NCBI RefSeq assembly: GCF_024124825.1
Contig: NZ_JAMXSS010000002.1
Span: 1,302,001-1,366,000, forward strand
From: Arthrobacter sp. H16F315
GTDB lineage: Bacteria; Actinomycetota; Actinomycetes; Actinomycetales; Micrococcaceae
DNA: 64,000 nt
Direction: 5' to 3'
Numbering within the stretch: position 1 is the first letter of the stretch; each line of letters opens with the position of its first letter. Shown piece after piece: positions 46,774 through 56,110 of the stretch. The notes under the pieces are model-generated. The model saw nothing but the letters and a program-made list of their open reading frames with translations, did no database searches and was not told the origin of the DNA. Both the position numbers and the translations under genes were made by a program.

Positions 46774-48870
46774 ATGGACTTATCAATTTCCGGACCCCGG
46801 ACTGACCTTTCAGGGGCTTTCAGCATGTCACTTCCCAGGGCATCTCCCGAGCCCGCGGGATCGCCGCACGTTGCCGACGGCGTTCCCCCGGAGCTCTTGG
46901 TGCGGGCGCTCTCAGCCACCTCCGAAATCTCCCTGATCACGGACTCGGCTCAGAGAATCATGCATGCCAGCCGCTCCTTCAGCGCTATTACCGGCTACGC
47001 AGAGGCCGAGGTGCTGGGAAACAACTGCCGGGTCCTCCAAGGTCCGGGCACCGCACCCGAGACCGCCAGGGCCATCCGCGACGCCTTGTCCCGTGGTGAG
47101 CAGTTCCGGGGCGACATCCTCAACTACCGCAAGGACGGCTCGCCGTTCTGGAACGCCCTGACCGTCACCCCGCTCTTGGATGAGGACGGGCAGGTGACCC
47201 ACTTCGTCAGCGTGCAGCGCGATATCAACGCCCGGATGGCAATGCACGAACAGCTCCGGTTCCAGGCCACCCACGACCAGCTGACAGGCCTGCCCAACCG
47301 CGCCGCCTTGGACGCCCACCTGGCCAAGGTGCTGGACCCCGACGCGGGCGTCAGGCCGGCCGTCGCCGTCGCCGTCGGGCTGATCGACCTGGACCGGTTC
47401 AAGGACGTGAACAACGCCGTCGGTCACAGTGCCGGTGACGCGATCCTGGCAGGTTGGGCCGCCCGGATGCAGGCTCTCCTCCAGCCGGCGGAGTTCCTGG
47501 CGCGGATGGGAGGCGACGAATTTGTCCTCGTGGTGGAATACGCGGCCGGCGATGACACCGCCGCGGCGCTCGACGGGGTGCTCAAACGCCTCGGCCGCAG
47601 CGTTGAAGAAAGTTTTGCGGCGGCCGGCGAAAGGATTTCCCTGACCATGAGCGCGGGACTGGCGTCTTCGCCCCGCAACGGCACGGAAACGCGCACCTTG
47701 CTGCGCGGCGCCTACGCCGCCCTTAATGTGGCCAAAACCCGCGCCGGCGGACCGGAGAGCTGGTGGGAACTGGCCGCGGATACAGCCGACGCCCGCGTGG
47801 CTCCCGGAACCCTGCCGGGCACGCGCGTCCCCGGCAGCATGCCGGTGCAACCGGGCGCCGGCAGCGGCCCCGTGAACCTCTTGAAGGAACGGCTGTTCGG
47901 CGGCGGGTTGGAAATGTTTATGCAGCCGGCCGTGGACCTCGGCGCCGGCAGCGTCTACCTTTTCGAGGCCCTGGCCCGGCTGAGGCTGGTGGATGGCAGC
48001 GTATTGCCGCCGGCAGCGTTCCTCCAGTACCTGAGCGAGGCGGAGACCGACAGGCTGTTCCGGCTTGGACTGGACCAGGCGTTGGCCTGCCTCCCGGCCT
48101 GGGACGGGGAGGGACTTTCCGCGAAGGTCTCCGTTAACATTGCGCCATCGACCCTGTTGGATCCGGACTGCCCGACGTTTGTTGAAGAGTCGCTTCAGCG
48201 GCACGGGATCGCGCCGCAGCGGCTTGTCCTGGAACTGCTCGAAACCGGAACGACGGACTGGGACGCGGTGCACGCTCCGCTGAGCAGGCTCGTCCAGCTG
48301 GGTGTAGGCCTTGCAATGGACGATTTGGGAGCTGGCTACAGCAGCCTGAAGCGGCTGTCCATGCTGCCGTTCACGGCGGTGAAGATTGACCGGGACATGC
48401 TCACCGGACTCCATACCAGTCCGCTGGAATCACTCAGCCTAATCGCCACGCTGGTGCAAATCGGCAGGGATTTTGGCATGACGGTCGTAGCCGAAGGCCT
48501 TGAGGATCTTGGGATGACCGAGGCGGTGGCCGTGATGGGCGCGGGGTACGGCCAGGGCTACCACCTTGCCCGCCCGATGCCTGCTTCCGAGGTACCCGAA
48601 TGGACCGCGGAGTTCGAATCGCGGGAATACCCCCACCAGGTCCGGACGGCTCTGGGGGCGCTGGCATACCACTGGAAATTCCTGCGCCTCGGTTCCCCGC
48701 ACCCGCACAAGATTGAGGACTGCCCCTTCACTGGATACCTTGCCGCCCGCGGCGGGCGCCCGGACGACGTCGAGCGCTGGCATGCCCAGCAGCACAGGGC
48801 CGACAGCAGCTCCGGCGCCAGCCGGATGATCGTGGATTGGCTGGTCCGGGAGATCCGGCGCGGAGCCTAA
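46774..48870 (+). CDS. LOV-GGDEF-EAL blue-light-type c-di-GMP protein
   Basis: 698 residues. Residues 45-155 are a PAS domain of LOV type: GNNCRVLQGP contains the flavin-adduct Cys85, followed by NYRKDGSPFWN and SVQRD with the flavin-contacting Gln. An intact GGDEF motif is at 246-250. An EAL domain starts at 398-400 with FEALARL, VSVNIAPS, DDLGAGYSSLKRL, KIDRD, AEGLED and GQGYHLARP, so all main catalytic residues are present. The C-terminal 85 residues contain conserved His and Cys (YHWKFLRLG, WHAQQHRA). Inference: blue light controls c-di-GMP synthesis or breakdown. It converges with a GAF-ANTAR gene, overlapping by four bases. Confidence 0.9.
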   Translation: MDLSISGPRTDLSGAFSMSLPRASPEPAGSPHVADGVPPELLVRALSATSEISLITDSAQRIMHASRSFSAITGYAEAEVLGNNCRVLQGPGTAPETARAIRDALSRGEQFRGDILNYRKDGSPFWNALTVTPLLDEDGQVTHFVSVQRDINARMAMHEQLRFQATHDQLTGLPNRAALDAHLAKVLDPDAGVRPAVAVAVGLIDLDRFKDVNNAVGHSAGDAILAGWAARMQALLQPAEFLARMGGDEFVLVVEYAAGDDTAAALDGVLKRLGRSVEESFAAAGERISLTMSAGLASSPRNGTETRTLLRGAYAALNVAKTRAGGPESWWELAADTADARVAPGTLPGTRVPGSMPVQPGAGSGPVNLLKERLFGGGLEMFMQPAVDLGAGSVYLFEALARLRLVDGSVLPPAAFLQYLSEAETDRLFRLGLDQALACLPAWDGEGLSAKVSVNIAPSTLLDPDCPTFVEESLQRHGIAPQRLVLELLETGTTDWDAVHAPLSRLVQLGVGLAMDDLGAGYSSLKRLSMLPFTAVKIDRDMLTGLHTSPLESLSLIATLVQIGRDFGMTVVAEGLEDLGMTEAVAVMGAGYGQGYHLARPMPASEVPEWTAEFESREYPHQVRTALGALAYHWKFLRLGSPHPHKIEDCPFTGYLAARGGRPDDVERWHAQQHRADSSSGASRMIVDWLVREIRRGA

Positions 48871-49616
48871 ACCTCGAAATGCGTCCTGGCCGGACCCTTG
48901 CCGAGCGATTCCACGACTCTGGCCGCCACAGCATGCAGCTTGACGTTGCGCGCACTGGAAGCAGCCTTGAGCAATTCGAAGGCCTCAGCTTGGCTGCAGC
49001 GGTTCTGGGCCATGATGATACCGACCGCGACGTCGATCCCGGTCCGTGTTTCCAGGGTCGCCTTGAGGTTCGCGGCAGTGTCGCTGTAGTGCGCAAAACG
49101 CACCGCCAGCCGCAACGCCAGGGACGTCTGGCTGACGAAGTCCTGGGCCAGGTCCATCGCCCTGCCATCGAACCTTCCGGACCGGCGTGAATACAGGTTG
49201 AGCGCGGCCCGCGTGTCGCCGTCGAGCAGGAAGGGCAACGCCAGGATCGACCGGACCCCGTGGCCGCGCATGGTCTCGGCGTACCGTGGCCAGCGCCCGC
49301 ACTCCTCGAGATCCCTGATATGCACGGTTTCCTGTTCCCGGGAGGCGGTCACGCAGGGGCCGTCACCGAAGGCGTACTGGATTTCGTCCATGGACTGGGC
49401 GGCCGCGCTGCTGCTGGCAACCGTCGCTGCCTTCCGCTGCCGGAAAAGGGTAATTCCGCAGAGAATCTCGTCTCCGGGCTCCGAAAGGCTGCGTGCGGAG
49501 ATCCGCGCCAATTCGCGCAGGAACTCCTCCACGTCGGAGCTGTGAAGCACCAATTCATGCAGGTTCTGGTGGGTTGAAGTTTCGTCAATTGAAGCTGCGG
49601 TCGATTCGCTGGCCAC
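48867..49616 (-). CDS. GAF-ANTAR regulator
   Basis: 249 residues. The GAF region (YAFGDGPCVTASREQETVHIRDLEECGRW, then LPFLLDGDTRAALNLYSRR) is followed by an ANTAR domain with GIDVAVGIIMAQNRCSQAEAFELL. Likely an RNA-binding antiterminator that senses a small signal. It is divergent from the MgtA-type ATPase gene across 246 bases. It overlaps the LOV-GGDEF-EAL gene at its stop. Confidence 0.87.
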   Translation of the reverse strand: MASESTAASIDETSTHQNLHELVLHSSDVEEFLRELARISARSLSEPGDEILCGITLFRQRKAATVASSSAAAQSMDEIQYAFGDGPCVTASREQETVHIRDLEECGRWPRYAETMRGHGVRSILALPFLLDGDTRAALNLYSRRSGRFDGRAMDLAQDFVSQTSLALRLAVRFAHYSDTAANLKATLETRTGIDVAVGIIMAQNRCSQAEAFELLKAASSARNVKLHAVAARVVESLGKGPARTHFEV

Positions 49617-49862
49617 TGCCGTGCCGTTTCACTCAGGTCAACACGATCCGGACGGTCCGCGCCCCACGTGCAGCGGAGCGGCTGTGGCGGATGCAGGCGG
49701 CGGGATCGAAGAACAATCCAACGGCTTGCTGCAAAACCGTACCGGGAGATTATATACAGCCGGTGCCCGCATTCCTGACCGCGCCCGCTACCGTCCTGGG
49801 CCCTCAACGGCAAGCTCCCGGACGTACCCTAGGACATAACCCGACGTTGGAACGGAAGCTCC

Positions 49863-52586
49863 ATGCCAGATCTCGATATCCGGGAACCGCGTTCCCTGCC
49901 CCTCACCATCGCAGACGCCGCCCACCGGCCGGTGGAAGAGGTCCTGGCGCAGCTTGGAGCAGGCGTGAACGGCCTGAGCAGCACCGAGGCCGCCCGGCGG
50001 CTCGTGTCGCTGGGACCGAACGCGTTACGCACCCACCAGGCCAGCGGATGGTCCGTCCTGGCCCGTCAACTGCGCAGCCCCATCCTGATCCTGCTGCTTG
50101 TCACCGCCGGGCTCTCCCTGTTCCTTGGCGACGCCACGAACTCGATCGTGATCGGTGTCATCCTGTTGGTCAGCGTCGGTCTCGGGTTCAGCAATGAATT
50201 CCGGGCCGAACGCGCCGCGGAGGCCCTGCACTCCCGTGTCACCCACCGTGCCGTTGTAGTCCGCGACGCAACCGTGCAGGAAGTGAACGTCACTGCCCTG
50301 GTGCCGGGCGACGTTGTGCACCTGGCTTTGGGCGCGATCATCCCCGCCGATATCCGGCTGCTGAGCGCCAAGGACCTGCTGTGCGATGAAAGTATCCTGA
50401 CCGGGGAATCGATGCCTGTCGCCAAGGACCCTGCTCCGGTCCCCGGCGCTGCGGCGCTGGGGGACCTGACGTCGTGCCTGTTTATGGGAACCGTGATTCA
50501 GGCCGGTAATTGTACCGGCGCGGTGGTCGCCACCGGCGGGCGGGCCGAATTTGGCCGGATCGCCCTGGGCCTCGGCGAGCGGCAGCCCCAGACCGAATTC
50601 CAGCTGGGCCTCCAGCGCTTTTCCTACCTGTTGCTTCAGGTCGCGATCGGCCTCACATCCCTGATCTTCATCGCAAACCTGCTCCTGCAACGGCCGTTAA
50701 TCGAGTCGCTGCTGTTTTCACTCGCGATCGCCGTCGGGATCACGCCGCAACTGCTGCCAGCCATCGTGAGCACGAGCCTTGCCACCGGAACCCAGCAGCT
50801 GGCCAAACGCAAGGTGCTGGTCAAACGCCTGGTCTGCATCGAGGACCTTGGCGACATGGACGTTTTGGTCACGGACAAGACCGGAACCCTGACGGAGGGC
50901 CGGATCAGCTTCACCGCCGCCCTGCCCGCCGGCACCGGCATCTCCGCCGGCGAGCTGCTGACCCTGGGGCTGCTTGCCACCGAAGCCGACTACACCGAAT
51001 CCCAGGCCTCACCGGTGGGCCTGAATCCGTTGGACGCCGCGCTGTGGGCATCCGCAGGGGGCGCTGACTTCGCGCCCGCCCGGTACAAGCGCCTCGACGT
51101 TATCGACTTCGACCATCTGCGGCGCCGGACCAGCATACTGGTCAGCGAAGCAGGCGCCGCGCCCCGCATCGTCACCAAGGGATCCCCCGAAGACGTCCTG
51201 GCGCTCTGCGGAGATATCCCGGCCAGCGTCCAGGCGATGCTGGACGAACAGTTCAACGCCGGCTCACGGGTGGTTGCTGTCGCCACCCGTGCGGCTGACG
51301 GGCTGACGGCTATCGGTCCCGCCGACGAAAAGGACCTGGTTCTCGCCGGCTTCCTCATCTTCCTGGACCGGCCCAAGGCCGCCGCACGCGCCTCCCTGGA
51401 AAGGCTCGCGGAACTCGGCATTACGGTCAAAATCGCCACGGGCGACAACGCCAAGGTGGCGGAAAAAGTCTGCGACGAACTCGGGGTCCCCTCCGGCGGA
51501 ACACTCACCGGCGCCGAAGTCGAGGCCATGTCCGATCCGGAACTGGCCTCTGCCGCGCGTGAGGCCAGCATCTTCGCCCGCGTCTCGCCCGAACAGAAGG
51601 CACGGATCATCAGGCTGCTGCGGCGCAGCGGCGGGTCGGTCGGATTTATGGGCGACGGCGTCAACGACGCGCTGGCGCTGCACGCGGCGGACATCGGCAT
51701 CTCTGTCGACAGCGCCACCGACGTAGCGAAGGATGCCGCCGACGTTGTGCTGCTGGACAAGGACCTGGGCGTCCTGGCCGAAGGAGTGATGGAAGGCCGG
51801 CGGATCTTCGCCAACACCATCAAGTACGTCCTGATGGGCACCTCCAGCAACTTTGGCAACATGTTCAGCGCCGCGACGGCCTCGGTGGTGCTGAGCTTCC
51901 TGCCGATGCTGCCGGGGCAGATCCTGCTGAACAACCTGCTCTACGACGCCGGCCAGCTCGCCATCCCGGGGGACCGGGTGGACAAGGAACAACTCGTGGC
52001 GCCGTCGCGCTGGGATATTGGCTTTATCCGGCGCTTTATGTTCGTCTTCGGCCCGATCAGTTCGCTGTTCGACTTTGCCACATTCGCCCTGATGCTGTTC
52101 GTCTTTGATGCCGTTCCCGGCGAATTCCGCGCCGGCTGGTTTATCGAATCCATCGTCACGCAGACACTGATCATCTTTGTCATCCGCACCCGGCGGGTGC
52201 CTTTCTTCCGAAGCCGGCCGTCGCTGGGCCTGGTCGGGGCCTCCCTGGGCGTAGTGGCATTCGGCGTCTACCTGCCGCTCTCGCCGCTGGCCGGCGTGCT
52301 TGGGTTCGACCCGCTGCCCGTCCCCTTTTTTCTCGCCTTGCTGGGCATGGGGGCCGTGTACCTGGTGCTGGTTGAAATGGCCAAACTCTGGTTTTATGCC
52401 CGCGCCGCGCTGCAGCGACCGCCCACGCCTGTTGGGGTGCGGCGCCGCGGCCGGACCCACCGCATCGCGCGCCGGGCTGCACGCTTCAGCATCGCAAATG
52501 CCGGCCCCTTGCTCCATAACCGGGGACCGGGGCGCCGGCGCGGCCGAATCCGGGCCCAAAGGCCCTCACACCCCGGGCGCTCCTGA
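49863..52586 (+). CDS. mgtA: P-type Mg2+ ATPase (MgtA-like, P-IIIB)
   Basis: 907 residues with about 10 membrane helices. The phosphatase loop has LTGES, the phosphorylation site is VTDKTGTLTEG, and the hinge is MGDGVNDALALHAADIGIS. The IAVGITPQLLPAIVS helix matches the MgtA/MgtB branch. It imports Mg2+ using ATP. No Mg2+-sensing M-box RNA is visible upstream. The last 60 residues are Arg-rich and disordered. It is the first gene of a stress-like cluster. Confidence 0.92.
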   Translation: MPDLDIREPRSLPLTIADAAHRPVEEVLAQLGAGVNGLSSTEAARRLVSLGPNALRTHQASGWSVLARQLRSPILILLLVTAGLSLFLGDATNSIVIGVILLVSVGLGFSNEFRAERAAEALHSRVTHRAVVVRDATVQEVNVTALVPGDVVHLALGAIIPADIRLLSAKDLLCDESILTGESMPVAKDPAPVPGAAALGDLTSCLFMGTVIQAGNCTGAVVATGGRAEFGRIALGLGERQPQTEFQLGLQRFSYLLLQVAIGLTSLIFIANLLLQRPLIESLLFSLAIAVGITPQLLPAIVSTSLATGTQQLAKRKVLVKRLVCIEDLGDMDVLVTDKTGTLTEGRISFTAALPAGTGISAGELLTLGLLATEADYTESQASPVGLNPLDAALWASAGGADFAPARYKRLDVIDFDHLRRRTSILVSEAGAAPRIVTKGSPEDVLALCGDIPASVQAMLDEQFNAGSRVVAVATRAADGLTAIGPADEKDLVLAGFLIFLDRPKAAARASLERLAELGITVKIATGDNAKVAEKVCDELGVPSGGTLTGAEVEAMSDPELASAAREASIFARVSPEQKARIIRLLRRSGGSVGFMGDGVNDALALHAADIGISVDSATDVAKDAADVVLLDKDLGVLAEGVMEGRRIFANTIKYVLMGTSSNFGNMFSAATASVVLSFLPMLPGQILLNNLLYDAGQLAIPGDRVDKEQLVAPSRWDIGFIRRFMFVFGPISSLFDFATFALMLFVFDAVPGEFRAGWFIESIVTQTLIIFVIRTRRVPFFRSRPSLGLVGASLGVVAFGVYLPLSPLAGVLGFDPLPVPFFLALLGMGAVYLVLVEMAKLWFYARAALQRPPTPVGVRRRGRTHRIARRAARFSIANAGPLLHNRGPGRRRGRIRAQRPSHPGRS

Positions 52587-52685
52587 CAGATAGTGGGAGG
52601 AACGGCCAACCGGCTAATTTCCCAGCCTGCGGAGTGCACACCGTGATGAGGCGCCGGCCGACGTCCCGATTGGAAAGCCGCACTG

Positions 52686-54047
52686 ATGAGCATCTTCGAA
52701 GACAGGGTCGACGCCGGCCGGCAGCTGGGAAGGCGGCTCGCGGATCTGCGGGGCCAGGACATCGTGGTCCTGGGCCTGCCCCGCGGCGGAGTCCCGGTCG
52801 CCGCCGAAGTCGCCGCCGCCCTCGATGCACCCCTTGACGTGATTGTGGTGCGGAAGCTGGGCCTTCCCTACCAGCCGGAGCTTGCCATGGGAGCGGTCGG
52901 GGAGGGCGGCGCCCGGGTGCTCGAAGACCACGTGCTGGCCCACGCCCGGGTCAGTGACGCGGAACTGCAGGCCGTTGAAGACCACGAGCGGGCGGTGCTC
53001 GAGAGCAGGGTGGCCCGGTTCCGGAAGGGCAGGACCCGGCAGGACCTTACCGGGCGTATAGCGGTGATCGTCGACGACGGCATCGCTACCGGGTCCACCG
53101 CCAGGGTCGCCTGCCGGATCGCCCGGAAGCTTGGGGCCGCGAGGGTGATCCTGGCCGTCCCGGTCGCCCCCGCCGACACCCTCCGGGCCCTGACCGAGCC
53201 CGACGAGCTGATCTGCCTCGCCACCCCGCAGCAGTTCTCCGCGGTGGGGTACCACTACCGCGATTTCTCCCCCACCGAAGACGATGAGGTGGTGCAACTG
53301 CTCGACGCCGCAGCCAAGCGACTGCAGAATTCCCCGCCGGCGTCCCGCACGCCGGCGGGGACCAGCATGGCAGCCGCCACGGAGTTCGATGAGGAAGTCG
53401 AAATCCCGTCGCGCGGGGTTCGACTCCAGGGTCAGCTGCACCTGCCGGTCCCTTCCCGTGCCGTGGTGCTGTTCGCGCACGGCAGCGGCAGCAGCCGGCA
53501 CAGCCCACGGAACCGGTTCGTGGCCGGGGTGCTCCAGCAGGCGGGACTCGGCACCTTGCTGCTGGACCTGCTGACCCCGGCGGAGGAACGAAACCGCGCC
53601 AACGTCTTTGACATCGAGCTGTTGGCCCGGCGGCTGTCCTCGGCCACGGCCTGGCTCGCCGGCCGGCCGGACACGGTGTCCTGCTCGCTTGGCTATTTCG
53701 GGGCCAGCACGGGTGCCGGAGCTGCGCTTTGGGCCGCCTCCGAACCAACCGCCAGGATCGGCGCCGTCGTCTCCCGCGGGGGCCGGCCCGATCTGGCCGG
53801 GCCCCGGCTCTCCGCGGTCCGGGCGCCCACCCTCCTGATTGTCGGAAGCTACGACTCCGGAGTGCTGGCGCTCAACCGCAAAGCGAAGTCCATGATGCGC
53901 TGTCCGAACCAGTTAGCCGTCGTGCAGGGCGCCACCCACCTTTTTGAAGAACCCGGTACGCTGGCGGCGGCTGCCATCCTCGCCAGGGACTGGTTCGTCG
54001 ATTACCTGCTGCCAACCGAAACCAAAACCCCGGGAGCCACCGAATGA
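52686..54047 (+). CDS. Phosphoribosyltransferase fused to a dienelactone-hydrolase-like domain
   Basis: 453 residues. The N-terminal half is a phosphoribosyltransferase, with VVLGLPRGGVPVAAEVA and the PRPP loop VIVDDGIATGSTARVA. Residues 235-445 are an alpha/beta hydrolase with LFAHGSGSSRHSPRN, the elbow GYFGASTGAGAAL and a final ATHLFEEPG His. In the family the nucleophile is Ser within GASTG. This fusion is typical of actinobacterial stress loci. The reaction and substrate are unknown. It overlaps the DUF302 gene by ATGA. Confidence 0.9.
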   Translation: MSIFEDRVDAGRQLGRRLADLRGQDIVVLGLPRGGVPVAAEVAAALDAPLDVIVVRKLGLPYQPELAMGAVGEGGARVLEDHVLAHARVSDAELQAVEDHERAVLESRVARFRKGRTRQDLTGRIAVIVDDGIATGSTARVACRIARKLGAARVILAVPVAPADTLRALTEPDELICLATPQQFSAVGYHYRDFSPTEDDEVVQLLDAAAKRLQNSPPASRTPAGTSMAAATEFDEEVEIPSRGVRLQGQLHLPVPSRAVVLFAHGSGSSRHSPRNRFVAGVLQQAGLGTLLLDLLTPAEERNRANVFDIELLARRLSSATAWLAGRPDTVSCSLGYFGASTGAGAALWAASEPTARIGAVVSRGGRPDLAGPRLSAVRAPTLLIVGSYDSGVLALNRKAKSMMRCPNQLAVVQGATHLFEEPGTLAAAAILARDWFVDYLLPTETKTPGATE

Positions 54048-54457
54048 GCTACACCTACACTGCCGTCGTTCCGCTGAACTGGGAAGACACTGTGGCAAAG
54101 ACACGCGCCGTGCTCGCCACCCAGGGCTTCGGGATACTCTCGGAAATCGATGTGCGTGCCACCTTCGCCGCTAAACTCGGCGCGGACGCAGCGGAAGCCC
54201 TGGGGGACTACGTCATCCTCGGCGCCTGCAACCCGGTGCTCGCGAGCAAGGCGCTGGCCGCGGAGCCGGAAATGGGGGCACTGCTGCCCTGCAACGTGGT
54301 GGTGCGCCGCGGGACCGGGGCCACCGCGACGACTGTCGATGCCATCGACCCGCAAACCATGGTCCAGCTCAGCGCTACCCCGGCAGTCCGCGACGTTGCG
54401 GACGACGCCGGCACCCGCCTGCGTGCGGCCATAGCCGAACTGGCAGGAGAAGGCTGA
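54044..54457 (+). CDS. DUF302 protein
   Basis: 137 residues. Conserved DUF302 residues lie in VAKTRAVLATQGFGILSEIDVRATF and YVILGACNPVLASKAL. The domain is thought to bind nucleotides or a small thiol or metal, but this is unproven. It starts in the stop of the PRT-hydrolase gene, which suggests a functional link. Confidence 0.92.
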   Translation: MSYTYTAVVPLNWEDTVAKTRAVLATQGFGILSEIDVRATFAAKLGADAAEALGDYVILGACNPVLASKALAAEPEMGALLPCNVVVRRGTGATATTVDAIDPQTMVQLSATPAVRDVADDAGTRLRAAIAELAGEG

Positions 54458-54462
54458 TACGG

Positions 54463-55194
54463 TCAGGCCCCACGCACCCCATGGCGGCCGCCGGAACGGT
54501 GCCGGAAGGCGTAGACCAGCAGCGCCACACCGGCGAGCACTAAGAACACCGGGACAAAGAACTCGCTCGCGGTAAGCAGCGCCGTAGCCTGCACGGCGAA
54601 AACGACACCCAGCACGGCCAGGACCGCGGCCGGTATCAGCGGCCACTTCATCCTCGCTGATTCTGCAGACCCGGCCCGGCCGGCTGCGGCTGCCTGCCGG
54701 GCCAGGCCGGGCCCGGCTTGGACGGGAACCAGGGAAAGTCCCGCGAATGTAGCGGCGAGGCCCAGGAAGAGCACCGCGGCCACCGGCATGCCTTGCCAGG
54801 ATTGCGGGAGTGCCACCACGAGGGCAAGCGTCAGCATCACGCCGCCGGGGATGAGCGCCCACCAGTTGGAGCGCTCGCGCAGGTAAACAGCGCCGAATCC
54901 TGCGCCCATAAACAGGAAAAGGAAAGCCCCGGCCCAAGTTCCGGCCCGCCCCGGCCAAAGCTGGGTGACCAGGGTAACCGAGGCAAGGCCCAGGAATACC
55001 GAACCGGGAATGGCAGCCCACCAGTTACCCCGGCTGCGGAAGAACACAACGACAAAAACGACCCCGGCCGCCGCAAAGAAGAGCGGCCACACCAGAGCAG
55101 CGCTGTCGAGGTAGCCGAGCAGGTCCAACAAAAGCAGGAATCCGGACGCCATCAGCGCGATTCCCACGATGATGCTTGTTCGTGCTGATTTCAC
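54463..55194 (-). CDS. Multi-pass membrane protein of unknown function
   Basis: 243 residues from GTG 55194, preceded by GGGGAGG. Eight or so helices arranged as repeats of GNWWAAIPG and SNWWALIPGG, suggesting an internal duplication. A longer frame to 55281 lacks a ribosome binding site. No family recognised beyond generic integral membrane protein. Confidence 0.85.
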   Translation of the reverse strand: MKSARTSIIVGIALMASGFLLLLDLLGYLDSAALVWPLFFAAAGVVFVVVFFRSRGNWWAAIPGSVFLGLASVTLVTQLWPGRAGTWAGAFLFLFMGAGFGAVYLRERSNWWALIPGGVMLTLALVVALPQSWQGMPVAAVLFLGLAATFAGLSLVPVQAGPGLARQAAAAGRAGSAESARMKWPLIPAAVLAVLGVVFAVQATALLTASEFFVPVFLVLAGVALLVYAFRHRSGGRHGVRGA

Positions 55195-55285
55195 CGTTTG
55201 CCTCCCCGGAACACTGCGGGCGGCTGAGGGCCGCCCGGCAAGTTCGAGGCTATGCCGGCACCTCCCGACGGGGTAGGGCACAAGG

Positions 55286-55995
55286 TCACGGGCGCCGCAC
55301 GCGGCTGGGCTGGCGGCCGAGGCCCTCGGCCCGGGACTTGATGCCCAGGAGCATACGCCGCTCCATGAGGAACTGCAGGGGTTCCAGCACTGGCCGGAGG
55401 ATCAGCCCCACAGGAAGCGGGGAATAGTCGTACCGCGTCCGGGACAGCAGCCGGGTGGTGTGCGCATCGACGGGATGCAGCACAAATGACCAGCCGAGCT
55501 CCAGCCGCAGGCCTGCAGCTGCCCCGGCGGAGGAGATGATTTTTCCGGTGCGCGGGTCCATGGTTCCGCCGAGGCCCAGCACGGATCCGGGCTCCAGCCT
55601 CCGGACCGGAATCCCCGTGCCCGGGCCCAGCGGGATGACGTCGCCGACGGCGAGCTGCTGGTATTCGGGAAGGACCCGGTCCGCACTGTGCATACCAAGG
55701 CCTGCCCCGTTTTCGAGCAGATCGTAGCTATACATGCCACCGCGTCCCGCACCCAGCTGGACGAGCCAGGGCCAGAGGTCCGCAGCAGGAGCGTGGACGG
55801 TGACGGCACGCGTACTCTGCATCCGCGGCATCGGGACGATCTCGTCGCCGGGAAGCGCGGCAGCTGATTCCTGGGCCGTCGCCCCCAATGCAGCAGCCGA
55901 GGCCGGACGGCGAGGACATAGCCGGCAGCGGCGGCGGCCGCGGCCAGGGCGGCCACTGGACCGCGGAACCGGAAGGAGCAGGCGAGCCGGCTCAC
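55286..55995 (-). CDS. SRPBCC-like protein with N-terminal membrane anchor, frameshifted
   Basis: The start GTG 55995 gives MSRLACSFRFRGPVAALAA, a membrane helix. After LLHWG the frame is lost and resumes as ATAQESAAALPGDEIVP. A run of five C (55882-55886) lacks one base, and restoring it gives 236 residues. The C-terminal part (HAPAADLWPWLVQLGAGRGGMYSYD, DRVLPEYQQLAVGD) is a START/SRPBCC-like ligand-binding domain. Function unknown. It is followed by the membrane protein gene on the same strand. Confidence 0.82.
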
Positions 55996-56110
55996 GGGAC
56001 GAGGCCTTCCAAAGGCTCTACCGGCGGCGCCACCGCGCGATTGCGGACGTGACGAGGAGCGCCAGCAAGGGGACGCTCCACCGCCGGAATCTCCAGCCGG
56101 GCCACCGCTG

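Noticed and set aside
49617..49862. Mg2+-sensing M-box riboswitch before mgtA
   Set aside because: The conserved M-box core could not be found by eye, and the gap also has to hold the divergent promoter.
55996..56110. Short membrane-like reading (VPLLALLVTSAIARWRRR) between two minus-strand genes
   Set aside because: It has no convincing start codon or ribosome binding site and is too short to support as a gene.
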